Shown: positions 51,368 through 62,202, numbered from the stretch's first letter. The stretch: DNA of 64,000 nucleotides from M3007 sp031373665 (GCA_031373665.1 JANMMZ010000009.1:62001-126000); one strand, 5' to 3'. Numbers and translations are program-made. Notes: generated by a model from the letters alone, not told the origin.

Positions 51368-53023
51368 ATGCCGGGAGATCGTGTTATTGCGACTGCACAA
51401 AGTCCAGATTTAGTCACATTTACGATAAAGATAGAAGGGGAAGTAATCCCGTTAAGCATTGCGATAGAAGCCATCTCTGTCTATAAAGAGGTCAACCGGA
51501 TACCTTCTGCTCGGATCGTGATTTTGGATGGGGATTCTGCTACCCAAGATTTTCAGGTAAGCAGTAGTGATTTGTTTATACCCGGTAAAAAAATAGAGAT
51601 ATATAGTGGTTATCACAGTGATGAAGCCCTTGTTTTCAAAGGGGTGGTGGTGAAGCAAAGCATCAAGGTACGTACCAACAAATTTGCTTTGATGATAGAC
51701 TGCAAAGATCCTGTGTTTGCGATGACTTTGAGGCGGCGTTTTCGCAATTTTCACGATCAAAAAGACAGTGAAATCATAGAGAGCATTTTTAGTGAATACG
51801 CCGATGTGAGTGCCACAGTAGCCACAACTGGATCCAAGCACCATGAAATGGTGCAATTGGGTACGACCGATTGGGATTTTGTTCAAATGCGCAGCGAAGC
51901 CAATGCCTTGTTTTGTTTTGTAGATGAAGGAACAGTAAATGTAGCAGCACCTGACTTCGATCAAACACCACTTGTGAGTCCCATGTTTGGTGGTTCTATC
52001 TTGGAGTTTGACGCTGAAATGGATGCCCGAACCCAACATAAAAACGTGGTTGCCACGGCTTGGGAAAGCAGTTCTCAAGAGATGGGACAATCGGAAGCCA
52101 ACGAGCCCAGTGTCGGTGCGGCAGGCAACTTATCAGGTAGCGATCTAGCCGATGCCATCAATGGCGGCGAATTGGTGATTAGCCACGCAGGCTTTGGGCA
52201 AAATACCGAATTGCAGACTTGGGCTAATGCAGTATTGCTGCGTGAACGAATGGCCAAACTGCGCGGGCGGGTCGTATTTCAAGGCCGAGCCGATGTAAAA
52301 CCAGGGGTTATCATTGAGTTGTTTGGGGTGGGTGATCGCTTCAATGGAAAAGTATTTGTAAGCGGGGTCACCCAAGAGATCAACGATGGTATTTGGTATT
52401 CGCATGTACAATTTGGTATGAGTACCGAAATGTTTGTGGAACAATACCATGTTAGTCTTCCGCCAGCGGCGGGGCTTACGGCCGCGGCCAATGGCCTGAT
52501 GACAGGAGTGGTGGTTCAATTAGCCGGAGACCCGCTTAGCGAAGACCGGATAAGGGTACGGCTACCGATGCTCAGTGAAGGAGATCAAGGCATTTGGGCA
52601 CGTTTAGCGTGTTTGGATGCGGGCAATGATCGGGGCGCTTTTTTTAGGCCAGAAATAGGCGATGAAGTCGTGGTAGGTTTTTTGGGTGATGATCCCAACG
52701 AACCTGTCGTATTGGGTATGTTGCACAGTTCTGATAAACCTACACCGAAACCCCTCGAAGACGACAACCACATCAAAGGCTTTGTTAGTCGATCTCGAAT
52801 GGAACTGATATTTGATGATCAAAAAAAAGCGGTAACCTTAAAAACGCCCGCAGGAAAAACAATAGAACTGGACGAAGAAAGCGGCACGATCAGCCTGAAA
52901 GATGAAAACGGGAACAGTGTTACGATGGATCCCTCTGGGATCGTCATAGAATCTGGAGCCAACCTAACACTAAAAGCCAGCGGAATGCTCGAAATAAAGG
53001 GCAGTTTGGTAAAAATAAACTAA
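51368..53023 (+). CDS. eCIS spike, VgrG-like (Pvc8-type)
   Basis: The 551-residue protein has a gp27-like N-terminal part (about 1-360, TTDWDFVQMRSEANALFCFVDEG), then a gp5-like OB fold (about 370-455, IRVRLPMLSEGDQGIWARL...EIGDEVVVGFLGDDPNEPVVLGML). A C-terminal beta-helix needle follows (TPAGKTIELDEESGTISLKDENGNSVTMDPSGI-like repeats). It forms the trimeric puncturing spike (known). It is followed six bases later by its PAAR tip gene. No C-terminal enzymatic extension is present. Confidence 0.93.
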   Translation: MPGDRVIATAQSPDLVTFTIKIEGEVIPLSIAIEAISVYKEVNRIPSARIVILDGDSATQDFQVSSSDLFIPGKKIEIYSGYHSDEALVFKGVVVKQSIKVRTNKFALMIDCKDPVFAMTLRRRFRNFHDQKDSEIIESIFSEYADVSATVATTGSKHHEMVQLGTTDWDFVQMRSEANALFCFVDEGTVNVAAPDFDQTPLVSPMFGGSILEFDAEMDARTQHKNVVATAWESSSQEMGQSEANEPSVGAAGNLSGSDLADAINGGELVISHAGFGQNTELQTWANAVLLRERMAKLRGRVVFQGRADVKPGVIIELFGVGDRFNGKVFVSGVTQEINDGIWYSHVQFGMSTEMFVEQYHVSLPPAAGLTAAANGLMTGVVVQLAGDPLSEDRIRVRLPMLSEGDQGIWARLACLDAGNDRGAFFRPEIGDEVVVGFLGDDPNEPVVLGMLHSSDKPTPKPLEDDNHIKGFVSRSRMELIFDDQKKAVTLKTPAGKTIELDEESGTISLKDENGNSVTMDPSGIVIESGANLTLKASGMLEIKGSLVKIN

Positions 53024-53029
53024 TAAAAG

Positions 53030-53308
53030 ATGCCACCAGCAGCAAGAATAACCGACAATCATGTGAGCCCATCATCGTATGGAAGCCCAGCACCTATCAT
53101 GCCACCCGGCGAACCTACGGTATTAATCGGAGGATTACCAGCGGCCAGGGCTACTGATATGGTTACTGCGGCGGCCATCCCTGTTGACATGATCGCTATG
53201 GGATCTTCCTCGGTGCTGATTGGCGGATTGCCCGCTGCCCGCATGGGAGACCCAACAGCATCTGGTGGAATGATTATCGGCGGTGATGCTACTGTAATAA
53301 TCGGATAA
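53030..53308 (+). CDS. eCIS PAAR spike-tip protein (Pvc10-type)
   Basis: The 92-residue PAAR protein starts MPPAARITDNHVSP and contains the paired repeats VLIGGLPAARATD and VLIGGLPAARMGD. It caps the VgrG-like spike with a sharp tip (known). It has no effector extension at either end. Confidence 0.93.
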   Translation: MPPAARITDNHVSPSSYGSPAPIMPPGEPTVLIGGLPAARATDMVTAAAIPVDMIAMGSSSVLIGGLPAARMGDPTASGGMIIGGDATVIIG

Positions 53309-53334
53309 AACAACAATCGAAACAACACAATCTT

Positions 53335-53748
53335 ATGGTAACATCTTCTTTTCTTGGCAGTGGCTGGGCTTTTCCTCCTCAATTTGGAGAAAACGGCCAG
53401 TCCGTAAATATGGTACAAGATGCCGAAGATATACGGCAATGCCTTAGAATACTCTTGGCAACCCGCCTTGGAGAACGTGTCATGCGCCCCGATTTTGGGT
53501 GCAATGTGGATGACCTAATGTTTGAGTCACTCACCACCACTTTTCGGTCGTATATGGCCGATATGGTGCGCAATGCCATTCTTTATCACGAACCGCGCAT
53601 TGACCCCGACTCTGTAGAAATCAGCCCCGATAGTGGCAACGATGGCCTCATTTTGATTGAGATACAATATACAATACGCAGTACCAACTCGCGCCAAAAT
53701 TTTGTTTATCCCTTCTACCTAAACGAAGGTAATCCGAAAGCCCTATGA
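53335..53748 (+). CDS. eCIS baseplate wedge protein, gp25-like (Pvc9-type)
   Basis: The 137-residue protein is gp25/GPW-like: GSGWAFPPQF, DIRQCLRILLATRLGERVMRPDFGCNVDDLMFE, and the conserved EPR core motif in YHEPRID. It starts sheath polymerisation on the baseplate (known). Its last bases overlap the next start (ATGA), so translation is coupled. Confidence 0.93.
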   Translation: MVTSSFLGSGWAFPPQFGENGQSVNMVQDAEDIRQCLRILLATRLGERVMRPDFGCNVDDLMFESLTTTFRSYMADMVRNAILYHEPRIDPDSVEISPDSGNDGLILIEIQYTIRSTNSRQNFVYPFYLNEGNPKAL

Positions 53749-56738
53749 CCAAAACTACCCGACATGAGCATCCGCTTCAACGCAGCGGACAAACGCAAAG
53801 CCAGCGTCTGTTGCCTGCCTTGGATCCTGCATTTTTCAAACCTGACGACCGGTCAGCAGAGGAAATCTTGGCCTTTGCCGTGGAATACGCTAAGGAATTG
53901 ATCTATTATGACCACAACGATGAAAAAGCGGGCGATTGGCAAGCCTTTTTATCGCAGGTGAATCAGCAAAGCATTGAGACCTTGGAGCAAATGCCCAACA
54001 AAGAGCCTCACTTTGTGCTTTTTTTGTGCTTTTTGAAGTTGTTCGGCCATGCCCAAAGGCAAATGAATAAATTGACCCAAAAACATTTAGATTATTACTA
54101 CCAATCGGTTTTACAAATACAAAAGAAATCAGAAACAGGCGATTCTGTACATTTGGTTTTTGAATTGGCGAAACACGCCCATGACTATTTCTTAAAAAAA
54201 GGTACTCGATTTCAAGCAGGAAAAGACGATACAGGGCGGCCTGTTTTTTATGAAGCATCGGAAGATACGGTGCTGAACAAAGCCAAAGTGTCAAGGTTGC
54301 AAACGGTTTTATACCAAGGCGGCAAATTGCATATTGCTCCCATTGCCAATTCTAGTGATGGTCTGGGCGAAGTGCCGTCTGAACAGCCATTTGCTTGGCT
54401 TGCTTTGGGCGATGCCGCCCATACTGCCGCGCCCATCGGCTTCGCAGTGGCCGCACCTATATTACGCTTAACAGGTGGTGATCGCGACATCAGCATCAAT
54501 CTAAAAATAAGCCCTTTATCCAATCCAGCAATACTGAACCAAGCCTCCAATGCCTTACGCATCTATGTGACTGGTGAAAAAGGTTGGTTGGGGCCATTTC
54601 GAGCCACTGGAACAACCATTGTACAAGCCGATTCCAGTGTAAAATGGAGCCTTCAAGTAGAGCGCGTCGGCGCTACCCTGAAAGCCATCACGAATTATCA
54701 ACCTAAAATACACGAAGGCGATTTTAATACAAATGAACCCATCATGCGGCTTTTGTTCGATTCAGAAAGTGCGGCTCCATTTATGGGTACATTGGAGCAG
54801 GTGCGGGTACAATCTATACAAATTGGTTTGAAAGTACAAGGCGATCAAAGCCTAGAACTTGGAAGCACCCAAGGTCCCATTGATAAAAATGGGACTTTTG
54901 CACCGTTTGGTACTGCTGCCCCCGTTAGTGGCGCAAGGTTTAAGATCACCTCCAAAGAAACGTTTTCAAAACCACTGCGCAGTATTACGGTAAAAATGAA
55001 CTGGCTACAATTTCCAACCGATCCAAACTACCACTACCGCGCCAATATGCGAGTGATGAGTGGCCGTTTGGCTGGTCAGAATCAAGTGATTTCTTTAACC
55101 TCCGGTGGAAGCCAAACGATTGCTATCCCACAGATCCAGTTTTATTGGCCCATGATCTTAGGGTATGAATTGGCTAGTGCGACAACCACTTTTAAAAGCC
55201 ATGCACCAGCCCAAAAAATGTCGGTAAAACAAGGGAATGTTTCCTTGAAAAGTAATAAATTTTCGACTTCGGCTATTTCAACATTCTTATTGAATAATGC
55301 TGTTTTTATGCCGTACTTTTTGATGCAATCACCCCATTTAGGTATCCAAATGACCTTGGATGTGTCGCATAAAACAAACGGATTCGACAAAACATTTGAC
55401 ACCCATTTTGTGCCTAAACTCAATCAGTTTAGCCTCGATTATGAAGCAGAAACCCCTGAAGAGTCGCTTCAAACTACGGATAGCAGTACGTTCAGTAACC
55501 GCAGCATTCAATTTTTCCAAGTGGGTTGTTTTGGACAGGCTGAGGTGCATGGGTTTATACACCATCAGGGTAGTACCGCACCAGCACTACTATCTATGCC
55601 AGGCGGTGCCGGTACCCTTTTCATTGGATTGGAGCAATTGGCGGCTCGCCAAACGGTCAACCTATTGGTACAAGTATTGGAAGGCAGTGCCAATCCACTA
55701 AAAAAGCCTGAAAAGATACAATGGAGTGTGCTTGGCCGCAATCAATGGATTGGTTTAGATGAAAAAAATATATTGATAGATCGCACCAATGGATTGCTCC
55801 GTTCCGGTCTAATTCGTTTTGAAATACCAGCCTCTGCCAGTACCGACAATACGTTGATGCACAGTGATTTGATCTGGCTACGCGCTTCTGTAGGTGCCAA
55901 TACTGATGCAGTTTGTAAAATCCTAGAGGTGAAAGCCCAAGGAATCATGGTTGCGTATAAAAACGAAGGCAATAGCCCCCATCATTTAGATGCTGCTTTG
56001 GCAGCACAAACGATTAGTAAAGCCGTGATTGCCGAAAACCTAGTCAAGAAAATAAATCAACCACACCCTTCCTTCGGAGGAAGGGCAGCGGAATCAGATC
56101 TAGCCTATTATACAAGGGTATCAGAACGACTCCGCCACAAACAAAGGGCTGTTAGTATTTGGGACTATGAACGCTTGATCTTGGAGCAATTCTCAGAGGT
56201 GTTTCAAGTGAAGTGCATCAGCCATTGTAGCGGTGAGAGTGAAGTGTCGCCGGGCGACCTCACATTGGTGGCTATTCCAGATTTTAGAAATTACCATGCG
56301 GGCGACCCTTTGAGACCCATGTTGCCTTTGGATACCTTGGATCGCATTCAGGAATATGCTACGGCACATGCTACGGCGGGGATTGAGGTTTTTGTGCAAA
56401 ATCCCGATTACGAACAGGTTGTACTTTCTTTCAAAGTAAGATTTCATCAGCCTGATTTTGGGCACTATCGAAATGAACTGAATAAAGACCTCATTCGCTT
56501 GATTTCTCCTTGGAGCAATAGTGAAAGCGGCAGTGTTGACTTCGATGGTCGGTTTTATAAAAGCGCTTTGATCTATGCCATAGAACGGCTGGAATACATA
56601 GATTATATCCTCGATTTTGAGTTGAGAACCTTGAGCATTGCAGGTGTATTGTCGCCTCCATTGGATTTGGCACAAGCCAGTGCAGCCAAGGCCATTTTAG
56701 TGCCAGCGGCACAACATCAGATCATGCCCCATATTTAA
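53745..56738 (+). CDS. eCIS baseplate protein, gp6/J-like (Pvc11-type)
   Basis: The 997-residue protein carries the large-baseplate motifs, notably PSFGGRAAESDLAYYTRVSERLRHKQRAVSIWDYERLILEQF near residues 770-815, preceded by beta-rich domains, and a C-terminal J-like domain (GIEVFVQNPDYEQVVLSFKV). It builds the baseplate wedge with gp25 and the Pvc12-type protein (known). Start ATG overlaps the gp25-like gene by four bases. Confidence 0.88.
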   Translation: MTKTTRHEHPLQRSGQTQSQRLLPALDPAFFKPDDRSAEEILAFAVEYAKELIYYDHNDEKAGDWQAFLSQVNQQSIETLEQMPNKEPHFVLFLCFLKLFGHAQRQMNKLTQKHLDYYYQSVLQIQKKSETGDSVHLVFELAKHAHDYFLKKGTRFQAGKDDTGRPVFYEASEDTVLNKAKVSRLQTVLYQGGKLHIAPIANSSDGLGEVPSEQPFAWLALGDAAHTAAPIGFAVAAPILRLTGGDRDISINLKISPLSNPAILNQASNALRIYVTGEKGWLGPFRATGTTIVQADSSVKWSLQVERVGATLKAITNYQPKIHEGDFNTNEPIMRLLFDSESAAPFMGTLEQVRVQSIQIGLKVQGDQSLELGSTQGPIDKNGTFAPFGTAAPVSGARFKITSKETFSKPLRSITVKMNWLQFPTDPNYHYRANMRVMSGRLAGQNQVISLTSGGSQTIAIPQIQFYWPMILGYELASATTTFKSHAPAQKMSVKQGNVSLKSNKFSTSAISTFLLNNAVFMPYFLMQSPHLGIQMTLDVSHKTNGFDKTFDTHFVPKLNQFSLDYEAETPEESLQTTDSSTFSNRSIQFFQVGCFGQAEVHGFIHHQGSTAPALLSMPGGAGTLFIGLEQLAARQTVNLLVQVLEGSANPLKKPEKIQWSVLGRNQWIGLDEKNILIDRTNGLLRSGLIRFEIPASASTDNTLMHSDLIWLRASVGANTDAVCKILEVKAQGIMVAYKNEGNSPHHLDAALAAQTISKAVIAENLVKKINQPHPSFGGRAAESDLAYYTRVSERLRHKQRAVSIWDYERLILEQFSEVFQVKCISHCSGESEVSPGDLTLVAIPDFRNYHAGDPLRPMLPLDTLDRIQEYATAHATAGIEVFVQNPDYEQVVLSFKVRFHQPDFGHYRNELNKDLIRLISPWSNSESGSVDFDGRFYKSALIYAIERLEYIDYILDFELRTLSIAGVLSPPLDLAQASAAKAILVPAAQHQIMPHI

Positions 56739-56764
56739 TCATTCAGTATTCATGTCCAATTAAA

Positions 56765-59497
56765 ATGTCAGCATCCTATACCATATCAAATAAACCTGCG
56801 GAGGATCCTAGCCTTGATTACGCCTTATTGCGTCAAGAAGGATTGCGCTATCTGGAGCGTGTCAATGGATCGTTGTGGACTGATTATAACAGCCATGATC
56901 CGGGTATCACCATACTGGAGGTATTGTGCTATGCCATCACGGAGTTAGGCTATCGGGCTTCTTTGCCCATCGAGTCCTTGATTGCCGATGGGGAGCCTAA
57001 TACTTTGCAACGTCATTTTCTGACTGCTGCAAACATACTCCCTGTTGCGCCTGTCACTCGTTTGGATTATAGAAAATTACTATTGGATGTGCCGGGTGTA
57101 AAAAACGCTTGGTTGATACCCAATCGGTCGTTTCATTTTGACGTGGACTGTACCACTGAAAAAATAACCACGGCCGCCATACCGAGCCATCACAGCCGTA
57201 AAGCATTCCAACTGAAAGGCATTTTTGATATATTGGTTCAGCCCGACGAAAGTATCACTGAGGAAACGAATGCCAATCGCAAAAAAAAGAAAGAAGAAGC
57301 CCTCATAAAGGCGGTTCGCCGCACCTACCATGCCCATAGAAACCTTGGCGAAGACCTAGCGGAAGTGACCTTAGTTCCCATGCACGATATTCGGGTTTGC
57401 GCCGATATAGAACTGCACCCACAGGCCGATATTGAATCGGTGTATGCCCAGATATATTACCAACTTCAACTGCATTTTAACCCAGCGGTACGGCGATATA
57501 CATTGGCTGAAATGCAAGCCAAAGGCTTGGGTACGGAAAAAATATACGAAGGCCCGCTGTTAAGTGGTGGATTTGTGGATGATCTCGAACTGATAAAATC
57601 AGATCTTAAAAAAGAAATCAGGCTTTCTGATATCATTCGGGTGATTATGGATATTCCGGGTGTAAAGTTGATTCAAAAAATCCATATAAATGACTGCGCC
57701 GAGTCTCTTTCTCCTTTGGGTCAATTCACCGAAGAACATTGGCTTTTGCCAGTGAAACCGGGTTTTTTACCAAACCTATGCGAAGACAAATCGAGGTTTA
57801 AATTTTATAAAGGATTGCTACCTTTTGAAGTGGATCGTGCGCGCATACAAGAAATATACAATAAACTAGTAGAGGATGCTGCTGTTGTCCAAAATGACAT
57901 TGCCAATTCAGACAAAAACATAGCACTGCCAGAACTTGAAAAGTTGAATACCGAAGAGTTTAGTAGTATCCAAAATGACCTACCCCAAGCCTATGGAGTT
58001 GGTCAACACGGCACACCCAACGTGCCTGACGCTCAACGTACCCTCCGACAGGCACAATCGAAGCAGTTGCGGGCGTACTTGCTTTTTTATGATCAAATAT
58101 TGGCCGATTTCATGTCTCAATTGGCCAATATCAGAACCTTGTTTCAAGGAGACCAAGATTTAGGGCAGAGTTATTTTCATCAAGTTATTAGCGACTTGCC
58201 AAATATAGCGGAAGCCTATCAAAATTATACGGACTTGCCTCAAAGCCTTGTATCAGCTTCTGGAGAGTTGAAACCTGATATAAATGGGTCGAGCCATTTT
58301 GATGTGCGCAGGCATCGTATTTTAGATCATTTGATGGCAAGATTTTCTGAAAACTTTAATGATTACGTGCTACAAATGCACAGCCTCACCCGGCGGCGCA
58401 AACTATCTCAAGATATTTTGGCCGACAAGAGGGTGTTTTTTAAGGAATATGCCCAAATTAGTCGCGACCGATTCAAGGCGATGGATATTTACAACCGTCT
58501 TCAAGTGAATACCCAAGGGGCTATCATAAAAGATGCCTTGGACAATGCTATTCCTAAGCATATTTGGTACGATCCAACCAATAGCCCAGAAAAACTTTCA
58601 GATGCAAATATAGCAGGTATTGTACACCGAGTATCCCGACAATCTGGTATTTTTAACGTATTACAACGGAATTTGGCCAAGATATTTCATAATTATTATG
58701 AAGAAATAGATACGGATACTACCAGTGAATTGCGCTTTAGGGTCATAGACACGGATCGCGAAAAAATACTTTTGAGTAGCAGTAAACATTTTGATACTCG
58801 CGAAGCAGCTACCGAAGAACTGCGTTTGGCGGTGCGTTTGGCCGCTTCTGAAGATAATTACCAGTTATTGACGGCTTCCAATGGGCGTTTTTATTTCAAT
58901 ATCATTGACAGATCCAAAAATGATGTTATTGCTCGACGGATCGAGTATTTTGTCAGTGAAACAGCACGAGCGGACGCTATTGCTTACCTGACTCAGTTCA
59001 TACGAAGAAACTTGAGCGAAGAGGGGATGTTTGTAGTGGAGCATCATTTGTTGCGACCTATGAAAAAAACAGACCCTTTTTTGCCTGTTTGTTGCAGTCC
59101 CGATTGTGACGACTGTGGCCCCATAGATCCGTATAGTTATCGGGTGCATATAGTGCTGCCCGGTTATGCCCCTCGTTTTCAAGATATGGATTTCAGGGCG
59201 TTTTTTGAACAAAACCTGCGCATGGAATTGCCCGCTCACTTATTGCCTAAAATATGCTGGATCGGAAAAGAGCAAACGGGCGAATTTGAATCGCGTTACA
59301 AAGACTGGCTGGAAGTATTACAAAAACAAAGCAATAGGGAGGCCGTTCCCGCAGCCAACGATAAACTCAAACTACTGCTCGAAATACTGGGTCAACTTTA
59401 TACCATTTATCCCGAAGGATATTTGCACGACTGTAAAGATGATGGTGACGAACGGAATCCAGTCATTTTAGGTAGAACACAAATAGGAACACTCTAA
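56765..59497 (+). CDS. eCIS second large baseplate protein (Pvc12-type)
   Basis: The 910-residue protein opens with the motif WTDYNSHDPGITILEVLCYAITELGYRASLPI, typical of this component. A four-cysteine segment lies near residues 777-786 (CCSPDCDDC), followed by DPYSYRVHIVLPGYAPRFQDMDFRAFFE and LPAHLLPKICWI. The cysteine cluster suggests a metal-binding or disulfide-stapled loop (inference). It is expected in the baseplate periphery. The next gene starts 33 bases downstream. Confidence 0.83.
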   Translation: MSASYTISNKPAEDPSLDYALLRQEGLRYLERVNGSLWTDYNSHDPGITILEVLCYAITELGYRASLPIESLIADGEPNTLQRHFLTAANILPVAPVTRLDYRKLLLDVPGVKNAWLIPNRSFHFDVDCTTEKITTAAIPSHHSRKAFQLKGIFDILVQPDESITEETNANRKKKKEEALIKAVRRTYHAHRNLGEDLAEVTLVPMHDIRVCADIELHPQADIESVYAQIYYQLQLHFNPAVRRYTLAEMQAKGLGTEKIYEGPLLSGGFVDDLELIKSDLKKEIRLSDIIRVIMDIPGVKLIQKIHINDCAESLSPLGQFTEEHWLLPVKPGFLPNLCEDKSRFKFYKGLLPFEVDRARIQEIYNKLVEDAAVVQNDIANSDKNIALPELEKLNTEEFSSIQNDLPQAYGVGQHGTPNVPDAQRTLRQAQSKQLRAYLLFYDQILADFMSQLANIRTLFQGDQDLGQSYFHQVISDLPNIAEAYQNYTDLPQSLVSASGELKPDINGSSHFDVRRHRILDHLMARFSENFNDYVLQMHSLTRRRKLSQDILADKRVFFKEYAQISRDRFKAMDIYNRLQVNTQGAIIKDALDNAIPKHIWYDPTNSPEKLSDANIAGIVHRVSRQSGIFNVLQRNLAKIFHNYYEEIDTDTTSELRFRVIDTDREKILLSSSKHFDTREAATEELRLAVRLAASEDNYQLLTASNGRFYFNIIDRSKNDVIARRIEYFVSETARADAIAYLTQFIRRNLSEEGMFVVEHHLLRPMKKTDPFLPVCCSPDCDDCGPIDPYSYRVHIVLPGYAPRFQDMDFRAFFEQNLRMELPAHLLPKICWIGKEQTGEFESRYKDWLEVLQKQSNREAVPAANDKLKLLLEILGQLYTIYPEGYLHDCKDDGDERNPVILGRTQIGTL

Positions 59498-59529
59498 CCC
59501 CGGAAACGGAGTCTAAAAAAATCATAGTT

Positions 59530-62202
59530 ATGGACAATATACCAGTAAAACTCGCCGCTCCTGCCGTTCCTGAATTCAACTATTTCGTTGACAATCAGGT
59601 ACTGACTGCTGCTCAATTAAATACTGTTACAGATCACTTGGAGCGGCAACACCGCTTGACTAGAAACAAACTCGTCGGCGCAGGCATCGTCTGTGGTTTG
59701 GAGGTGGGGATCAACATACAAGGTGCTGTCACCGTGACGAAAGGCACGGCTTTGACTTCCGATGGGGATCTGTTTTGTTTGGAACAAGACCAAACCTATG
59801 CTTTCGTCCGGGCCTTTTCTGATAGTCGAGCCATATACGCACCTTGGCGTAGTGGTACTACCGTGCTGCCCATGCTTGAACTATTGAGTACAGCACCTGC
59901 CCAGACTGATCTGCCTGTCCAGCCTATTGGTACGGTCAATGGCCTTACAAAAATGGTGGTGGTCTTGTATTTGGAAAGTTACTTGCGACCACCCGAAGAT
60001 TGTACCGATACAGATTGTGATAATCTAGGGCCGAAGCAAATCAACCAACTCAAGGTGTTGCTCTTGAATGAAGGTGATCTGACAGCTAATGGATTGGTGG
60101 ATAGGCAAAACTTACCCCCGATTCCAACAGCTCCGATTAGAAGGGTGGTGATGAGTGGCACTGCCATCACGGGGACTAACAACTTGGGAAACCGATTTGA
60201 AAAAGCAATCAAGGACTCTTCTGGGCCTTTGCGCAATGCATTGGAGTTTACGGTGAAGCATTATGCTCATTTTACACGAATACCAACGTTTGGATCTGAT
60301 TGGATCATATTATCTGATCGTATATCAGGCATTATGGACATTGAAAATGGGGTGCAATTTGCCTACGCAGCCATGAAGGATATTGCCTATGGCCTCAAGG
60401 AACTAAACGAGGCGGCTGCGACTCAAAAAAGCCGCTGTGTGATTGCCCCAACCCTGTTTCCAAAGCATATTATAGCAGGGGGAGTCATCGCCGCAAACGC
60501 GGCTTTGCGTCATGGATTTATAGAGGCGGCACAATTGAACAATGGTACTCAAATTTCAGAGAAAATCACGGCATACCTGTTTAGGATTGATGCCATGTTG
60601 CGTGGATTTCGAGTGCCACGCCCAGCGGCTGGAATCCGAATTTTTCCTTCAAAAACAGGCGGATTGTTGGGCGATAAGGCCATACCACAGTACTATCAGA
60701 TTATTGATAGCAGTCCTTTGAACCAATATTGGCATTTTGAAAAACAACGAAGTGGCAATGCTGATACGATACGTGGGTATCATGTGCCAGTGGATCCCAA
60801 CGATGCCGTAGGCCAAGAGCCACTGGCTTATGTCCATGAAGATTGTAACTTTTATAGAATAGATGGTCTCCACGGCTTAGAAAAGGATGAAGCACTCAAA
60901 TTGTTGACCGAATTACGAAACCGATATAACCTGCCTTTCAGGGTAGAAGGGGTACAGATAGAAAACGATATTACTCGTTTCGTTCTACCGCCACGCATCA
61001 AATTGCCATTTTGGGAGGGAGTCTGGCATCAACAACGTGAAAGCCTCTTTGATAGGTTGCAATTGGCCAAAGATTATGCAAGCAAAATGCACCAACCCGA
61101 TATAGATAGCAGTGTTGCCAACGACTCAGAGGTACGCGCCAAAGTGACCAATGCCAAAAGTATGGCTACCACCATGCGCGGCAAAATAGATGAAGCCTCC
61201 AGCGCGGTTTATGTATCAGCCAAGTCTTTTGCTCAAAACTATCAAATGTTTAGACAACCCTATACCGATGCGGTAAAGATGGGTTACGAAATCAACAACA
61301 ACGTACAACAGTTTTCCCAAACGGCTACGGAGTCGCCTTTGCATCATTTTGCAGTATTCAACCATGCCTTCCAATTGGATCGCTTGATGGATATCGCGAA
61401 TAAAAAAACCGATCTTGTGAAGCGGCAATTTATTTTTGATAATTTCCAAAATCAGCATCCTGGATTAGAACACTTGGGCGGTGTACCCGTAGGCGGCACC
61501 TTTGTGGTGGTGCATCAAAATGACAGAGTAGTAGCAGATTTCGCGCTACCGTATGCCGTAGAATTTGACCTTGATCCTGATGTTGACATCACCCCACCAA
61601 CAGTGGCTGATACCAAACCACCAATCCATTTAATTGATCCTAATAATTTCAAATGGTTGGATAAATACCATTATTTCAAAGACATTGGTATCACAAAGGC
61701 GGTGGAACCACTTGATTTTAAAGTGCGTGACTTGGGCATTCGGTTTGATAAAGATACCCTCACCAACGATGGCTTTATTAAAAATTGGCTACCAGTACTC
61801 AATCTTGGTAAACAAGGAGGATTGACTAATCCGGGGTTGACTGGTTCATTCACAAAGCCTTCTACACAGGCTAAGGCAGAGAGCCTGACTAAGAAAAAAG
61901 ACTTGATTTCGTACTATGAAACCAAGGGAATTCGAAGTAACCAAGAGGAGGTGACTTACCAAAGTTTATTGAAAGATTACGATCAGGAAGCCTCGGAAGT
62001 GATGAAAAGTATTGCTGAAATGCCAACTGATATTTCCGTAGGTAGTGACGAAGCACAATTGTTGGATATGGTATCTGTACATGTTGGCTCTATGAGTACC
62101 AATTCGGTGGAAGTACTGAGTAGTATGTCAACGGTTCATTCGGGGGCAGGTAGTATTTCCAATAACATTATCAAGGGAGGAATCATCAAAATATTCCGTT
62201 GA
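59530..62202 (+). CDS. Unassigned 890-residue eCIS-operon protein
   Basis: I do not recognise a defined family. The N-terminus (FNYFVDNQVLTAAQLNTVTDHLERQHRLTRNKLVGAGIVCGLEV...VTVTKGTALTSDGDL) follows a pattern seen in baseplate- or fibre-associated proteins of tail-like systems: a LTA-x-x-LN helix leading to a small beta-domain. A CTDTDCDN cysteine pair near residue 158 and a long helical region (about 480-650) follow. The C-terminus is Ser/Val-rich and repetitive. Position between baseplate and tape measure suggests a structural or fibre role (inference). Its stop overlaps the next start. Confidence 0.65.
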   Translation: MDNIPVKLAAPAVPEFNYFVDNQVLTAAQLNTVTDHLERQHRLTRNKLVGAGIVCGLEVGINIQGAVTVTKGTALTSDGDLFCLEQDQTYAFVRAFSDSRAIYAPWRSGTTVLPMLELLSTAPAQTDLPVQPIGTVNGLTKMVVVLYLESYLRPPEDCTDTDCDNLGPKQINQLKVLLLNEGDLTANGLVDRQNLPPIPTAPIRRVVMSGTAITGTNNLGNRFEKAIKDSSGPLRNALEFTVKHYAHFTRIPTFGSDWIILSDRISGIMDIENGVQFAYAAMKDIAYGLKELNEAAATQKSRCVIAPTLFPKHIIAGGVIAANAALRHGFIEAAQLNNGTQISEKITAYLFRIDAMLRGFRVPRPAAGIRIFPSKTGGLLGDKAIPQYYQIIDSSPLNQYWHFEKQRSGNADTIRGYHVPVDPNDAVGQEPLAYVHEDCNFYRIDGLHGLEKDEALKLLTELRNRYNLPFRVEGVQIENDITRFVLPPRIKLPFWEGVWHQQRESLFDRLQLAKDYASKMHQPDIDSSVANDSEVRAKVTNAKSMATTMRGKIDEASSAVYVSAKSFAQNYQMFRQPYTDAVKMGYEINNNVQQFSQTATESPLHHFAVFNHAFQLDRLMDIANKKTDLVKRQFIFDNFQNQHPGLEHLGGVPVGGTFVVVHQNDRVVADFALPYAVEFDLDPDVDITPPTVADTKPPIHLIDPNNFKWLDKYHYFKDIGITKAVEPLDFKVRDLGIRFDKDTLTNDGFIKNWLPVLNLGKQGGLTNPGLTGSFTKPSTQAKAESLTKKKDLISYYETKGIRSNQEEVTYQSLLKDYDQEASEVMKSIAEMPTDISVGSDEAQLLDMVSVHVGSMSTNSVEVLSSMSTVHSGAGSISNNIIKGGIIKIFR

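Noticed and set aside
51452..52090. 212-codon minus-strand open frame
   Set aside because: Antisense shadow of the VgrG-like spike gene; the composition is not protein-like and it breaks the operon.
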